From Halorubrum rubrum (GTDB taxonomy: Archaea; Halobacteriota; Halobacteria; Halobacteriales; Haloferacaceae): DNA of 64,000 bases. Position 1 is the stretch's first letter, and the number at the start of each line of letters is the position of its first letter. The notes beneath the pieces are model-generated. The model did not search any database. It worked only from the letters and a program-made list of their open reading frames with translations, and had not been told where the DNA came from. This document shows positions 43,392 to 51,597 of this stretch, in pieces. The stretch is taken from contig NZ_JANHDM010000002.1 of NCBI RefSeq assembly GCF_024494685.1, forward strand, positions 186,001 to 250,000. Reading direction: 5' to 3'. The translations under genes and the position numbers were made by a program.

Positions 43392-46175
43392 ATGCCAACG
43401 GGGATCGTCGGGGAGTTCCTCGAACTCAAGGAGTCGACGGACGCGGACGTCCTCGCGATGCAGTGCGGCGACTTCTACGAGTTCTTCGCCGACGACGCCG
43501 AGCTGGTCGCCGACGAGCTCGATTTGACGGTCTCACAGAAGTCCTCGCACGGGTCGTCGTACCCGATGGCGGGCGTCCCGCTCTCGGAGCTGACGCCGTA
43601 CCTGAAGGCGCTCGTCGAGCGCGGCTACCGGGTCGCGGTCGCCGACCAGTACGAGACGGGGGACGGCCACGCGCGGGAGATCACCCGAGTGGTCACGCCG
43701 GGGACCCTCCTCGAGACGAGCGACGACGACGCGCGGTACCTCGCGACCGTGGTGCGCGGCGGCGGGAGCGGGGGGCACGGCGGAGACGGTGGGGCGGGCG
43801 GCGGAAGCGGGGGCGACGCCGACGACGGCCCCTACGGGGTCGCGTTCGCGGACATCACCACCGGCCGGTTCCTCGCGGCCGAACTCGCCGACCGGAGCGA
43901 CCTCCGTGCGGAGCTGTACCGGTTCGATCCCGCGGAGGTGCTGCCGGGTCCCGACCTCCGGAACGACGACGCCTTCCTCGGGGCGGTCCGTGAGGACCTG
44001 ACCGGCTCCGTCTCCGTCTTCGACGCGGAGGCGTTCGCGCCGGGGCGGGCGAGCCACGCGGTCCGCGAGCAGTTCGGGGCGGAGACCGCCGACAGCGTCG
44101 GGCTCGACTCCGACCCCGCGACGCGGGCGGCCGGCGCGGCGCTGGCCTACGTCGCGGAGACGGGCGCGGGCGTGCTCGCGTCGATGACCCGGCTGACGAC
44201 GTACGCCGCGAGCGACCACGTCGAGCTCGACGCCACCACCCAGCGCAACCTCGAACTGACGGAGACGATGCGCGGCGACGCCGACGGGACGCTCTTCGAC
44301 GCGGTCGACCACACGGTCACCGCCGCGGGCGGGCGGCTGCTCCGCGAGTGGCTCACGCGCCCGAAGCGCGACCGCGACGAGCTGGACCGCCGGCTCGACG
44401 CGGTGGCGGCGCTCGCGTCCGCGGCGCTCGCGCGCGACCGGCTCCGCGAGACGCTCGGCGACGCGTACGACCTCGAGCGGCTCGCCGCCCGGACGACGAG
44501 CGGGAGCGCGGGTGCGCGGGAGCTGTCGTCGGTCCGGGACACCCTCGCGCTGCTTCCCGCGCTCGCGGACGCGGTCGAGGGAACGCCGCTCGCCGACTCG
44601 CCGGTCGCGGGGATCCTCCGTCGGCCGGACCGTGCCCGCGCCCGCGACCTCCAAGACGAGCTGGACGGGGCGCTCGCGGAGGACCCGCCGAAGACGAAGA
44701 CCGAGGGCGGGCTGTTCCGGAAGGGATACGACCCGGAGCTCGACGACCTCATCGAGCGCCACGAGGCGGCCGTCGAGTGGCTCGACACCCTCGCGGAGCG
44801 CGAGAAGCGCGACCACGGCCTCACCCACGTCACCGTCGACCGGAACAAGACGGACGGCTACTACATCCAGGTCGGAAAGTCGGTCGCGGACGAGGTGCCG
44901 GAACACTACCGGGAGATCAAGACGCTGAAGAACTCGAAGCGGTTCGTCACCGACGAGCTGGAGGAGCGGGAACGGGAGGTGCTCCGGCTGGAGGAGGCGC
45001 GCGGCGAGCTGGAGTACGAACTGTTCGAGGAGCTGCGCGAACGAGTCGCCGGGGCGGCGACGCTGCTACAGAACGTCGGCCGGGCGTTCGCGGAGGTGGA
45101 CGCGCTCGCGTCGCTCGCGACGCACGCGGCGGGCAACGACTGGACGCGGCCGACGCTGACCGAGTCGCGGACCCTCTCGATCGAGGCGGGCCGGCATCCG
45201 GTGGTCGAGCGGACGACCGACTTCGTGCCGAACGACCTCGAACTCGACGCCGAGCGCGGATTCCTCATCGTCACGGGGCCGAACATGAGCGGGAAGTCGA
45301 CGTACATGCGGCAGGCCGCGCTGATCCAGCTGCTCGCGCAGGCGGGGTCGTTCGTCCCGGCGCGGTCGGCCGAGGTCGGGCTCGTCGACGGGATCTACAC
45401 CCGCGTGGGCGCGCTCGACGAGCTGGCGCAGGGCCGGTCGACGTTCATGGTCGAGATGCAGGAGCTGTCGAACATCCTCCACTCGGCGACCGCGGACTCC
45501 CTGGTGATCCTCGACGAGGTGGGCCGCGGTACCGCGACCTACGACGGCATCTCGATCGCCTGGGCGGCCACGGAGTACCTCCACAACGAGGTGCGCGCCC
45601 GCACCCTCTTTGCCACCCACTACCACGAGCTGACGACCCTCGCCGAGCACCTCCCGCGGGTCGCGAACGTCCACGTCGCGGTCGACGAGCGCGACGGCGA
45701 CGTGACGTTCCTCCGGACGGTGCGGGACGGGCCGACGAACCGCTCCTACGGCGTCCACGTCGCCGACCTCGCGGGCGTCCCCGAGCCGGTCGTCGACCGC
45801 GCGGACCGGGTGCTCGACCGACTCCGCGAGGAGAAGGCGATCGAGGCCAAGGGCGGCTCGCCGGACGGGTCCGGCGCGACGAGACAGGCCGTCTTCGACC
45901 TCTCGACCGGCTCGTTCGCGGGGAACGAGCGCGAAGAGAGCGGGGATCGAAACGGCGACGGGCGCGACGACGACGGCCGTGACGGCGACGCACCCGACCG
46001 CGGCGACGGATCGGCCGGCGCGACGGCCGCGACCGTCGAGGAGGGGACGGGGATCGACCCGGAGACGCTGGCGGTGATCGAGGAGTTGACCGACGTCGAC
46101 GTCGCGGCGACCCCGCCGGTGGAGCTGCTCTCGCGGGTCCAGGAGTGGCAGGAGCGGCTCGACGGGGGCGACTGA
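43392..46175 (+). CDS. mutS: DNA mismatch repair protein MutS
   Basis: 927 aa from ATG 43392 (MPTGIVGEFLELKESTDADV). Mismatch-recognition motif CGDFYEFF near residue 25, connector and lever domains, then the ATPase: GPNMSGKSTYMRQAALIQ near 630, EVGRGTATYDGISIAWA, and TLFATHYHELTTL. An acidic low-complexity stretch (residues about 840-890) precedes a short C-terminal helix-turn-helix region. Domain I has a Gly-rich insertion (residues about 120-145). Leaderless, with a TTTTAG box near 43363. mutL is not next to it. Confidence 0.95.
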   Translation: MPTGIVGEFLELKESTDADVLAMQCGDFYEFFADDAELVADELDLTVSQKSSHGSSYPMAGVPLSELTPYLKALVERGYRVAVADQYETGDGHAREITRVVTPGTLLETSDDDARYLATVVRGGGSGGHGGDGGAGGGSGGDADDGPYGVAFADITTGRFLAAELADRSDLRAELYRFDPAEVLPGPDLRNDDAFLGAVREDLTGSVSVFDAEAFAPGRASHAVREQFGAETADSVGLDSDPATRAAGAALAYVAETGAGVLASMTRLTTYAASDHVELDATTQRNLELTETMRGDADGTLFDAVDHTVTAAGGRLLREWLTRPKRDRDELDRRLDAVAALASAALARDRLRETLGDAYDLERLAARTTSGSAGARELSSVRDTLALLPALADAVEGTPLADSPVAGILRRPDRARARDLQDELDGALAEDPPKTKTEGGLFRKGYDPELDDLIERHEAAVEWLDTLAEREKRDHGLTHVTVDRNKTDGYYIQVGKSVADEVPEHYREIKTLKNSKRFVTDELEEREREVLRLEEARGELEYELFEELRERVAGAATLLQNVGRAFAEVDALASLATHAAGNDWTRPTLTESRTLSIEAGRHPVVERTTDFVPNDLELDAERGFLIVTGPNMSGKSTYMRQAALIQLLAQAGSFVPARSAEVGLVDGIYTRVGALDELAQGRSTFMVEMQELSNILHSATADSLVILDEVGRGTATYDGISIAWAATEYLHNEVRARTLFATHYHELTTLAEHLPRVANVHVAVDERDGDVTFLRTVRDGPTNRSYGVHVADLAGVPEPVVDRADRVLDRLREEKAIEAKGGSPDGSGATRQAVFDLSTGSFAGNEREESGDRNGDGRDDDGRDGDAPDRGDGSAGATAATVEEGTGIDPETLAVIEELTDVDVAATPPVELLSRVQEWQERLDGGD

Positions 46176-46271
46176 CGGACGCTCCGAGCGACGGCGACCA
46201 CCCGTCCGACGGTGACCTCGGCGACCGCGTCTGACGTAAGAACTAATGTGCGACCTCGCCGTAACACGGGT

Positions 46272-46625
46272 ATGGGCATCATGAGCAAGATCCTCGGCGG
46301 GGGCGGGCAGCGTTCCGTCGACGACTACGTCGAACTCGACATAGACGACTTCGCCGAGGCGAGCGGGGAGGCGGGCATGAAGGTACACATCGCCGAGATC
46401 GGCGACCAGAGCGACGTCATCCCGATCAAGGACGCGGTCTACGACGGCGACTTCGTCATCGCGGACATCACTCGCCACTCCACGTCGGACCGGACAGTCG
46501 AACACATCATCGACGAGCTTCGCCAGGTGGCCGAGGAGGTCGACGGCGACATCGTCCAGAAGGGCGACGACCAGCTCGTGGTCGCGCCGACCGGCGTGAC
46601 CGTCTCGCGTCAGAAGCTCTCTTGA
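46272..46625 (+). CDS. sepF: Cell division protein SepF, archaeal type
   Basis: 117 aa from ATG 46272. MGIMSKILGGGGQR is a short amphipathic membrane-targeting helix; the core DYVELDIDDFAEASGEAG, then KVHIAEIGDQSDVIPIKDAV and VEHIIDELRQVAEEVDGDI matches haloarchaeal SepF, which anchors FtsZ2 to the membrane during division. The length is typical. An in-frame ATG at 46281 is a possible alternative, but would remove part of the targeting helix. Confidence 0.93.
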   Translation: MGIMSKILGGGGQRSVDDYVELDIDDFAEASGEAGMKVHIAEIGDQSDVIPIKDAVYDGDFVIADITRHSTSDRTVEHIIDELRQVAEEVDGDIVQKGDDQLVVAPTGVTVSRQKLS

Positions 46626-46704
46626 TCGGAGGCCCTCCAACGAGGGAACGAACCGCCCGTGACGGCCCGATCCCGAAGTCAGTCTCTCGGCGGTCGAACC
46701 GTGT

Positions 46705-46712
46705 CATATATG
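46705..46712 (+). promoter_or_regulatory. TATA box CATATATG of azf
   Basis: 30 nt before the ATG at 46739; predicts a leaderless or nearly leaderless transcript. Confidence 0.6.
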
Positions 46713-46738
46713 CCGTCCTCGCGTCCATAGTAGGCTGA

Positions 46739-47545
46739 ATGGACGATCCGGTCCTACTCACTGGCGCGGGCGGGCGGGTCGGCCAGGCCATCCTCGATGG
46801 CATCGGCGAGGAGTACGACTGGCGGCTCCTCGACCGCGAGCCGCTCCCGGCCGCGAAGGTCCCCGACCGGGTGACCGACGCCGACCAATACGTCGCGGAC
46901 ATCACCGACGAGCGCGCCGTCCGCGAGGCCATGCGGGGGGTGAACGCGGTGATCCACCTCGCGGGCGACCCGCGGAAGACCGCGCCGTGGGACTCCGTCC
47001 TCCGGAACAACATCGACGGGACGCAGGCCGTGATGCGCGCCGCCGCCGAGGCCGGCGTCGAGAAGTTCGCGTTCGCCTCCTCGAACCACGCCGTCGGCGG
47101 CTACGAGACCGACGACCGGACGCCCGACCTCTACCGCCCCGACGACGACTACCGGCTCGACGGCGACGAGCTTCCCCGGCCGGGCAACCTCTACGGCGTC
47201 TCGAAGGCGACCGGCGAGTTCCTGGGTCGGTACTACCACGACGAGTTCGGGATGGCCGTCGTCTGCGTCCGCATCGGCAACCTCACCAAGGACCATCCGC
47301 CGCGCGAGTACGAGCGCGGCCAGGCGATGTGGCTCTCGCATGGCGACTGCGCGCATCTCTTCGAGCGGTGTCTTCTGGCGGAGTACGGCTTCGAGATCGT
47401 CTACGGCATCTCCGATAACGACCGAAAGTACTACTCGATCGACCGCGCCCGCGAGATCCTCGGGTACGATCCGCAGGACAACTCCGCGAACTACACCTTC
47501 GAGGGCGACCCGATCGCCGAGGACCCGCCGACCGACGAGCCCTGA
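46739..47545 (+). CDS. azf: NAD+-dependent glucose-6-phosphate dehydrogenase (Azf), SDR family
   Basis: 268 aa extended short-chain dehydrogenase. NAD motif VLLTGAGGRVGQAILDGI; active site NLYGVSKATGEFLGRYYH (Tyr-x-x-x-Lys); the C-terminal block YGISDNDRKYYSIDRAREIL and LGYDPQDNSANYTFEGDP closely fits the haloarchaeal Azf enzyme, which starts the oxidative pentose phosphate pathway in Haloferax. Other SDR epimerases in the window (55433) lack this C-terminal block. RPA2, histone and deacetylase lie about 5 kb downstream; I recall a similar neighbourhood in Haloferax. Confidence 0.88.
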   Translation: MDDPVLLTGAGGRVGQAILDGIGEEYDWRLLDREPLPAAKVPDRVTDADQYVADITDERAVREAMRGVNAVIHLAGDPRKTAPWDSVLRNNIDGTQAVMRAAAEAGVEKFAFASSNHAVGGYETDDRTPDLYRPDDDYRLDGDELPRPGNLYGVSKATGEFLGRYYHDEFGMAVVCVRIGNLTKDHPPREYERGQAMWLSHGDCAHLFERCLLAEYGFEIVYGISDNDRKYYSIDRAREILGYDPQDNSANYTFEGDPIAEDPPTDEP

Positions 47546-47591
47546 GGATCCGTCGACGCCGCCGACGATGCCGACGTCGTCGCCGCGCCGA

Positions 47592-48434
47592 TCACTCGAA
47601 GAGTCCCGACACGTCCCGTCGCTCGCGACGGTCCCGGTCGACGTGATCGGCGATCCGGGCCGCGATCTGCGGGCGCGCCTCCGGCCGTCGGAGATACGCG
47701 AACACGAGCTCCGTGACTCGCGTCCGGCCCGTTCCCCGTTCCTCGCGGGCGAGCCGCGCCGCCGACGACAGCGTCTCCTCGTCCCCGGCGTCGACCGCCG
47801 CCGCCAGCGCGGGCGCGGCCGCGAGCGTCGCCGCCAGATCCAGGTCCTCGAACCCGACGGCGACGCCGTCGATCCGGAGCGTCGGGGGTTCCGGGCCGGG
47901 TTCGTCGGGCGAGGTGGAAGCGGCGTCGGGCGTCTCGAGCGCGTCGGCGAGCTCACGGCACCACTCACGAACCGGCTCGAGGACGAGCCCGCGGTACCCC
48001 CCGCCGACCCCTCCGAGGAGGGTCACGGCGCGCGTACCGTGTTCGGCGGCGTCGGACCGCTCCCCGCCTCTCGCGCGATCGGCCGCGGTCGCGACCGCGA
48101 GTAGCCCCCGGAGAACTCGTTCGTCCTCGCCTTCGCACTCGGCGGCGGCATCGGTGGCGTCGTCGTTACCGCCGGCGGCGACATCGCTACCGTCCTGGTC
48201 GACGACCGCGTTCAGCGCCGCTTCCCACCGATCGCGCGCCGCCAGGACGTGTCCGGCGTTGAACAGGGCCACCCCTGCCTCGAACGCCGCGTCGACGGCC
48301 TCGTTCCTGGCGTCGCCGTTAGCGTCGCTGGCGTCGGCGGGGCGGTCGTCGCGATCCCCGGCGTCGCCACGAGCGTCGCGTGTCACGCGGTCGTCTCGGT
48401 CGGCGCGGAAGATAAACCCCGGCTCGATCGGCAC
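47592..48434 (-). CDS. DUF309 domain protein
   Basis: 280 aa from GTG 48434 (MPIEPGFIFRADRDDRVTRD). The DUF309 helical hairpin AFEAGVALFNAGHVLAARDRWEA is at about residues 50-72, with the expected following helices RVLRGLLAVATAADRARGG. The first 45 residues are acidic and low complexity. Function unknown; the domain is a small helical bundle. The start is uncertain because the N-terminus is not conserved. Confidence 0.75.
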   Translation of the reverse strand: MPIEPGFIFRADRDDRVTRDARGDAGDRDDRPADASDANGDARNEAVDAAFEAGVALFNAGHVLAARDRWEAALNAVVDQDGSDVAAGGNDDATDAAAECEGEDERVLRGLLAVATAADRARGGERSDAAEHGTRAVTLLGGVGGGYRGLVLEPVREWCRELADALETPDAASTSPDEPGPEPPTLRIDGVAVGFEDLDLAATLAAAPALAAAVDAGDEETLSSAARLAREERGTGRTRVTELVFAYLRRPEARPQIAARIADHVDRDRRERRDVSGLFE

Positions 48435-48479
48435 CGAACCAACACGATAATGTGAGTCAAATACAATAGTAAGTTAGAC

Positions 48480-50336
48480 GTGTCAAGTAGCCTTCTGCCG
48501 GTCGTCGCAGTCGTCCTCGTCTCGGGACTCGGCGTACAGCTGCTCGCACACCGGCTGAAGGTTCCGAGCGTGGTCTTCTATCTCGTTATCGGGGTCGTCT
48601 TAGGTCCCGAGATGCTCGGGCTCGTGACGCTGGACACGTTCGGAGAGGGCCTCGAGATCATCGTCGGCCTCAGCGTCGCGATCATCGTCTTCGAGGGGGC
48701 GTTCGCGCTGCGGATCGACCGGATCCGGCGCGCGTCGACCGTCTCGCTCCGGCTGGTCACGATCAGCGCTGCCGTGATGTTCCTCGGGACCGCGATCGCG
48801 GTGCGCGTCCTCGAGGGGGCCACCTGGGAGATCGCGCTGCTGATCGGGGCGCTGCTCGTCGCGACCGGCCCCACGGTGATCACGCCCATCCTCGACGTCG
48901 TCCGGGTCAGAGACCACGTCGCGACCGCGCTGGAGACGGAGGGGATCGTCAACGACGTGACGGCGGCGATCGTCGCGGTGGTCGTCTTCGAGACGCTGCT
49001 TCTCGACGACCTCGGCGTGCCCGCGACGCTCGTGTCTTTTCTCCAGCGGTTCGGCACCGGCGTCGCCGCCGGGATCCTCGCGACGGTCATTATCTACCTG
49101 CTCTTAGAGAGCGAGTTGGTTCCCGAACGCGACGTTCAGGCGTCGCAGTTCCTCGTGTTGGCCGCGGCGGTCGGGTCGTTCGCGGCCGCCGAGGCCGTCG
49201 CGGCCGAGGCGGGGATCGCCGCGGCGGCGACGAGCGGGATGCTGCTCGGGAACGCCGACATCGACAACAGAGAGGAGATCGAGCGGTTCGCACAGAACAC
49301 GACGCTCATCGTGCTCTCGTTCGTGTTCATCTCGCTGGCGGCGCTGATAGACGTCGAGGCGATCCTCGGGCTGGGGCTCGGCGCGGTCGGGCTCGTCCTC
49401 GTGGTCATGCTCGTGTTGCGCCCGTTGGGGGCGTTCATCGCCACGTTCGGCGTCGAGCGGTTCACGCGGGCCGAGCGGCTGTTCATCGCGGCCGTCGGGC
49501 CGCGCGGGATCATCCCGGCGAGCGTGGCGACGCTGTTCGCCATCGAGCTGGAGCTGGCGGGGAACCTCGCGGCCGGACAGCTGCTCGTCGGGACGGTGTT
49601 CGCCGTCATCTTCGCGACGGTCGCGGTCGAGGCGGGGCTGGCGCGGCAGATCGGCGAGTACCTCGGAGTGTCACCAATGCGTACGATAATCATCGGCGGG
49701 GGTCGGATCGGCCGAGCGCTCGCCACACGACTGGAGAACAGGGGCGAATTCGTCGTCATCGTCGAGTCCGACGCGGACGTGGTCGAGAGCGCGCGCGCCG
49801 AGGGGTACACCGTTCACGAGGGCGACGGAAGCGAGGCGGCGGCGTTGCGTAACGCCGGGATCGAGGACGCCAAACGGGTCATCACCACGACTGCCGACGA
49901 CGACATCAACCTCCTCGCGTGTCAGCTCGCGATCACCAAATTCGACGTCAGGTCGGCGTACTCGCGCGTGAACGACCCCGAGAACGTCGACGCGTTCGAG
50001 AGCGTCGGTGTCGAGGCCATCGACGCCACGACGGCGACCGCGGTCGCCATCGACGACGAGATCGAGCGCCCGGCGCTCACCCACTGGATGAACGAGCTCG
50101 GCGACAGCCACGACGTCCAGGAGGTGGAGGTGACCTCCGAGAAGCTCGCTGGAAAGACCATCCGCGACCTCAACTCGGACATCCCCGACGGGGCGTTCGT
50201 CGCCGTCATCAGCCGTGACGGCGAGAACCGCGTCCCCTCCGCGGACAGCGTGTTGGAGTACGGCGACCACGTCACGTTCATCGGCGACAGCGACGCGGTT
50301 CGTCAGGCGATGGACCGGTTCCACCCGCACGACTAA
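48480..50336 (+). CDS. Na+/H+ antiporter (CPA1/NhaP type) with TrkA-N and TrkA-C domains
   Basis: 618 aa from GTG 48480. Residues 1-395 are an antiporter membrane domain of about 12 helices, with EGIVNDVTAAIVAVVVFE carrying the ion-binding Asn-Asp pair and FIAAVGPRGIIPASVATLFA. From about 400 a RCK/TrkA-N nucleotide-binding domain starts, IIIGGGRIGRALATRLENRG, followed by a TrkA-C domain (VTSEKLAGKTIRDLNSDIPD). Such fusions regulate cation exchange by NAD(H) or nucleotides. It is the last core gene before the accessory patch. Confidence 0.9.
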   Translation: MSSSLLPVVAVVLVSGLGVQLLAHRLKVPSVVFYLVIGVVLGPEMLGLVTLDTFGEGLEIIVGLSVAIIVFEGAFALRIDRIRRASTVSLRLVTISAAVMFLGTAIAVRVLEGATWEIALLIGALLVATGPTVITPILDVVRVRDHVATALETEGIVNDVTAAIVAVVVFETLLLDDLGVPATLVSFLQRFGTGVAAGILATVIIYLLLESELVPERDVQASQFLVLAAAVGSFAAAEAVAAEAGIAAAATSGMLLGNADIDNREEIERFAQNTTLIVLSFVFISLAALIDVEAILGLGLGAVGLVLVVMLVLRPLGAFIATFGVERFTRAERLFIAAVGPRGIIPASVATLFAIELELAGNLAAGQLLVGTVFAVIFATVAVEAGLARQIGEYLGVSPMRTIIIGGGRIGRALATRLENRGEFVVIVESDADVVESARAEGYTVHEGDGSEAAALRNAGIEDAKRVITTTADDDINLLACQLAITKFDVRSAYSRVNDPENVDAFESVGVEAIDATTATAVAIDDEIERPALTHWMNELGDSHDVQEVEVTSEKLAGKTIRDLNSDIPDGAFVAVISRDGENRVPSADSVLEYGDHVTFIGDSDAVRQAMDRFHPHD

Positions 50337-50529
50337 GGCGGCGAGAATTGAGATTCCAGGTGGGGACTCATGCGGTTTTACGATCTTACAAACCGATTCG
50401 TATGAGATGATTTTCCACGTTTTCAGGCGAACCGGGCAGTACAATCGGTGTACGAATTGATCGGCCCGAACAGTCCCAGAAGAATCTTTGAGCCGATGTG
50501 TTATTCAGGTTGGACGCTTGAGAACAGGT
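50337..50529. other. AT-rich spacer before a possible small gene
   Basis: 193 bp clearly richer in A and T than the surroundings. TTATTC at 50501-50506 is a TATA-like box for the 34-aa frame at 50530. Nothing else is recognised. Confidence 0.4.
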
Positions 50530-50634
50530 ATGATCGGTACAGGGACTCAGATCATCGCAATTACGTTCACCGTTGTGATGGTGCTGACTTTAGCTATGCT
50601 GCTACGATTGCTGAAGAATTTTCGTGAGCTGTGA
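50530..50634 (+). CDS. Possible 34-aa single-span membrane protein
   Basis: ATG to TGA, 34 aa: a short polar head MIGTGTQ, one hydrophobic helix (IIAITFTVVMVLTLAMLL, about 18 residues) and a positively charged tail RLLKNFREL. The positive-inside rule puts the tail in the cytoplasm. A TATA-like TTATTC lies 24-29 nt before the ATG, exactly right for a leaderless haloarchaeal gene. It sits in AT-rich DNA next to a mobile element and has no relatives I know. It could still be chance. Confidence 0.4.
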   Translation: MIGTGTQIIAITFTVVMVLTLAMLLRLLKNFREL

Positions 50635-50674
50635 GATCCCTGTACTGAGCGAATCTAATTCCACAAAAAAATAC

Positions 50675-50682
50675 ACAAATTG
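50675..50682 (+). repeat. Target site duplication, left copy ACAAATTG
   Basis: Exact match to 51288-51295 on the other side of the 605-bp element. Confidence 0.85.
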
Positions 50683-50794
50683 GGCTTTGTTGAAATTCTA
50701 TTCTTCAGATATATTCTCACCTGAAACAGCCGGTCGATGAGAACTGCTTGTAGCACGGGTGTTTCGTAAGTGATCGAGGTGATACGAAGGGGAT

Positions 50795-51139
50795 CGTTGC
50801 TGGCGCGGTGAACACCTCCAAAGCCCCAGCCGCGAGGACTCACGGCTTCACCGTTCGCCAGTCGAGGGCTCCCTTCGGTCGCCCTCGCACGACTCGCGCG
50901 GCTCGCTGCGCTCCTCGCTCAGTCGCTTTGCTCCTTCGCTGCGGTGTCGCCGGCGGCTCCGCCGCCGGCTGCCCGTGGCGCGTAGCGCCACGCTGCTTAC
51001 GTCGCCGAGCTTCGTCCTCGCGGCTGCCCCTTTGAATCCCACCCCGCACCGCACAACCCCGCACCTCACGCCTCTCCAACCTCGCCGCTCACTTCGTTCG
51101 CGGCGTCCCTCGCGGGCTCCTCGCGGCCTCCGGCCGCTC
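50795..51139 (-). repeat. GC-rich dispersed repeat cassette B, carried inside the element
   Basis: Inverted relative to cassette A (33344-33673). On the minus strand it reads, in order, GAGCGGCCGGAGGCCGCGAG (51139), GAGGTTGGAGAGGCGTGAGG (51083), GGGATTCAAAGGGGCAG (51040) and CGCGGCTGGGGCTTTGG (50834), matching A with few changes. The hairpins between differ: CGAGGGC/GCCCTCG at 50863-50887, GCCGGCGGC/GCCGCCGGC at 50949-50969, CGTGGCGC-GTA-GCGCCACG at 50974-50992, CGCCGC/GCGGCG at 51083-51105. Non-coding. Confidence 0.75.
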
Positions 51140-51150
51140 GGAGGCGCAGG

Positions 51151-51169
51151 GCGAGAGCGAAGCTCTCGC
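51151..51169. repeat. Hairpin with GAA triloop
   Basis: GCGAGAGC-GAA-GCTCTCGC, perfect 8-bp stem and C-GAA-G closing. Another perfect 9-bp stem (GCCGGCGGC / GCCGCCGGC, loop AGA) follows at 51175-51195. Both lie inside the 605-bp element. Confidence 0.7.
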
Positions 51170-51287
51170 TTGAAGCCGGCGGCAGAGCCGCCGGCGACGC
51201 CACCGCTCGGGCGATCGCTCGTTGCTTCGGCTGTACTGACTGCGACTGGGTCAGAATATATCACTTGGTGAGAATTTCAACAGAGCC

Positions 51288-51295
51288 ACAAATTG
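51288..51295 (+). repeat. Target site duplication, right copy ACAAATTG
   Basis: Exact match to 50675-50682 on the other side of the 605-bp element. Confidence 0.85.
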
Positions 51296-51303
51296 TTCTA
51301 TGG

Positions 51304-51316
51304 CGTCCTGACGGAG
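51304..51316 (-). repeat. tRNA-Arg tail fragment, 13 bp
   Basis: CGTCCTGACGGAG, identical to the last 13 nt (complement) of the tRNA-Arg gene at 51597-51609. 149 bp from the next fragment. Confidence 0.7.
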
Positions 51317-51332
51317 TCCTGCGCGAGCGGTG

Positions 51333-51357
51333 CGAGGGCGACCGAAGGGAGCCCTCG
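51333..51357. repeat. Hairpin with GACCGAAGGGA loop
   Basis: CGAGGGC (51333-51339) and GCCCTCG (51351-51357) around the 11-nt loop GACCGAAGGGA. It is followed at 51365-51377 by GCGGC-GAA-GCCGC. Confidence 0.7.
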
Positions 51358-51415
51358 AAAGTGAGCGGCGAAGCCGCGAACGAGCGAGCGCAGGGCACGT
51401 CAGGAGGCGAACGCC

Positions 51416-51444
51416 GCGGCTGTCGAACGAAGTGAGACAGCCGC
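51416..51444. repeat. Hairpin with GAACGAAGTGA loop
   Basis: Perfect 9-bp stem GCGGCTGTC / GACAGCCGC around GAACGAAGTGA (51425-51435), 8 bp from the second tRNA-Arg tail fragment. Confidence 0.75.
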
Positions 51445-51452
51445 AAAGTGAG

Positions 51453-51475
51453 CGTCCTGACGGAGATTTGAACTC
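51453..51475 (-). repeat. tRNA-Arg tail fragment, 23 bp
   Basis: Exact copy of the last 23 nt of tRNA-Arg (51597-51619), covering the acceptor 3' strand and most of the T-arm. It lies 144 bp from the intact tail. It is typical of an attachment-site duplication left by an integrated element. Confidence 0.8.
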
Positions 51476-51543
51476 GAAAAGACGATCCGGTCGCTCACTT
51501 CGTTCGCTCCCGGCTGCGACTTTTCTACTCAGATCTCCTCGGA

Positions 51544-51597
51544 GTTTCTTTCAGCACGTGCTGCTCGCTTCGCTCGCAGCGTTGTGCTGAAAGAAAC
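51544..51597. repeat. Strong palindrome at the 3' end of tRNA-Arg
   Basis: Arms GTTTCTTTCAGCAC (51544-51557) and GTGCTGAAAGAAAC (51584-51597) are perfect over 14 bp; inner stem GCTGC/GCAGC; apex loop TCGCTTCGCTC, i.e. GAGCGAAGCGA on the minus strand (51565-51575). The outermost base is the tRNA discriminator position, so the hairpin begins directly at the tRNA end. Confidence 0.85.

Larger units (their letters stand above)
50683..51287. mobile_element. 605-bp transposase-less element (MITE-like) with 17-bp TIRs and 8-bp target duplication
   Basis: Left end GGCTTTGTTGAAATTCT (50683-50699); right end AGAATTTCAACAGAGCC (51271-51287), whose complement is GGCTCTGTTGAAATTCT: 16 of 17 match. Exactly the same 8 bp, ACAAATTG, flank it on both sides (50675-50682 and 51288-51295). 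Sub-terminally both ends carry GATATATTCT at the same distance, so the repeats extend to about 40 bp. No transposase gene is inside; the centre is the GC-rich hairpin cassette B. TIR type and 8-bp duplication agree with IS6-family transposition, an inference. Confidence 0.85.

Noticed and set aside
50655-50843. Possible transposase remnant inside the 605-bp element
   Set aside because: The short minus-strand frame has no similarity that I recognise to IS6 or other transposases; part of it is the repeat anchor CGCGGCTGGGG.
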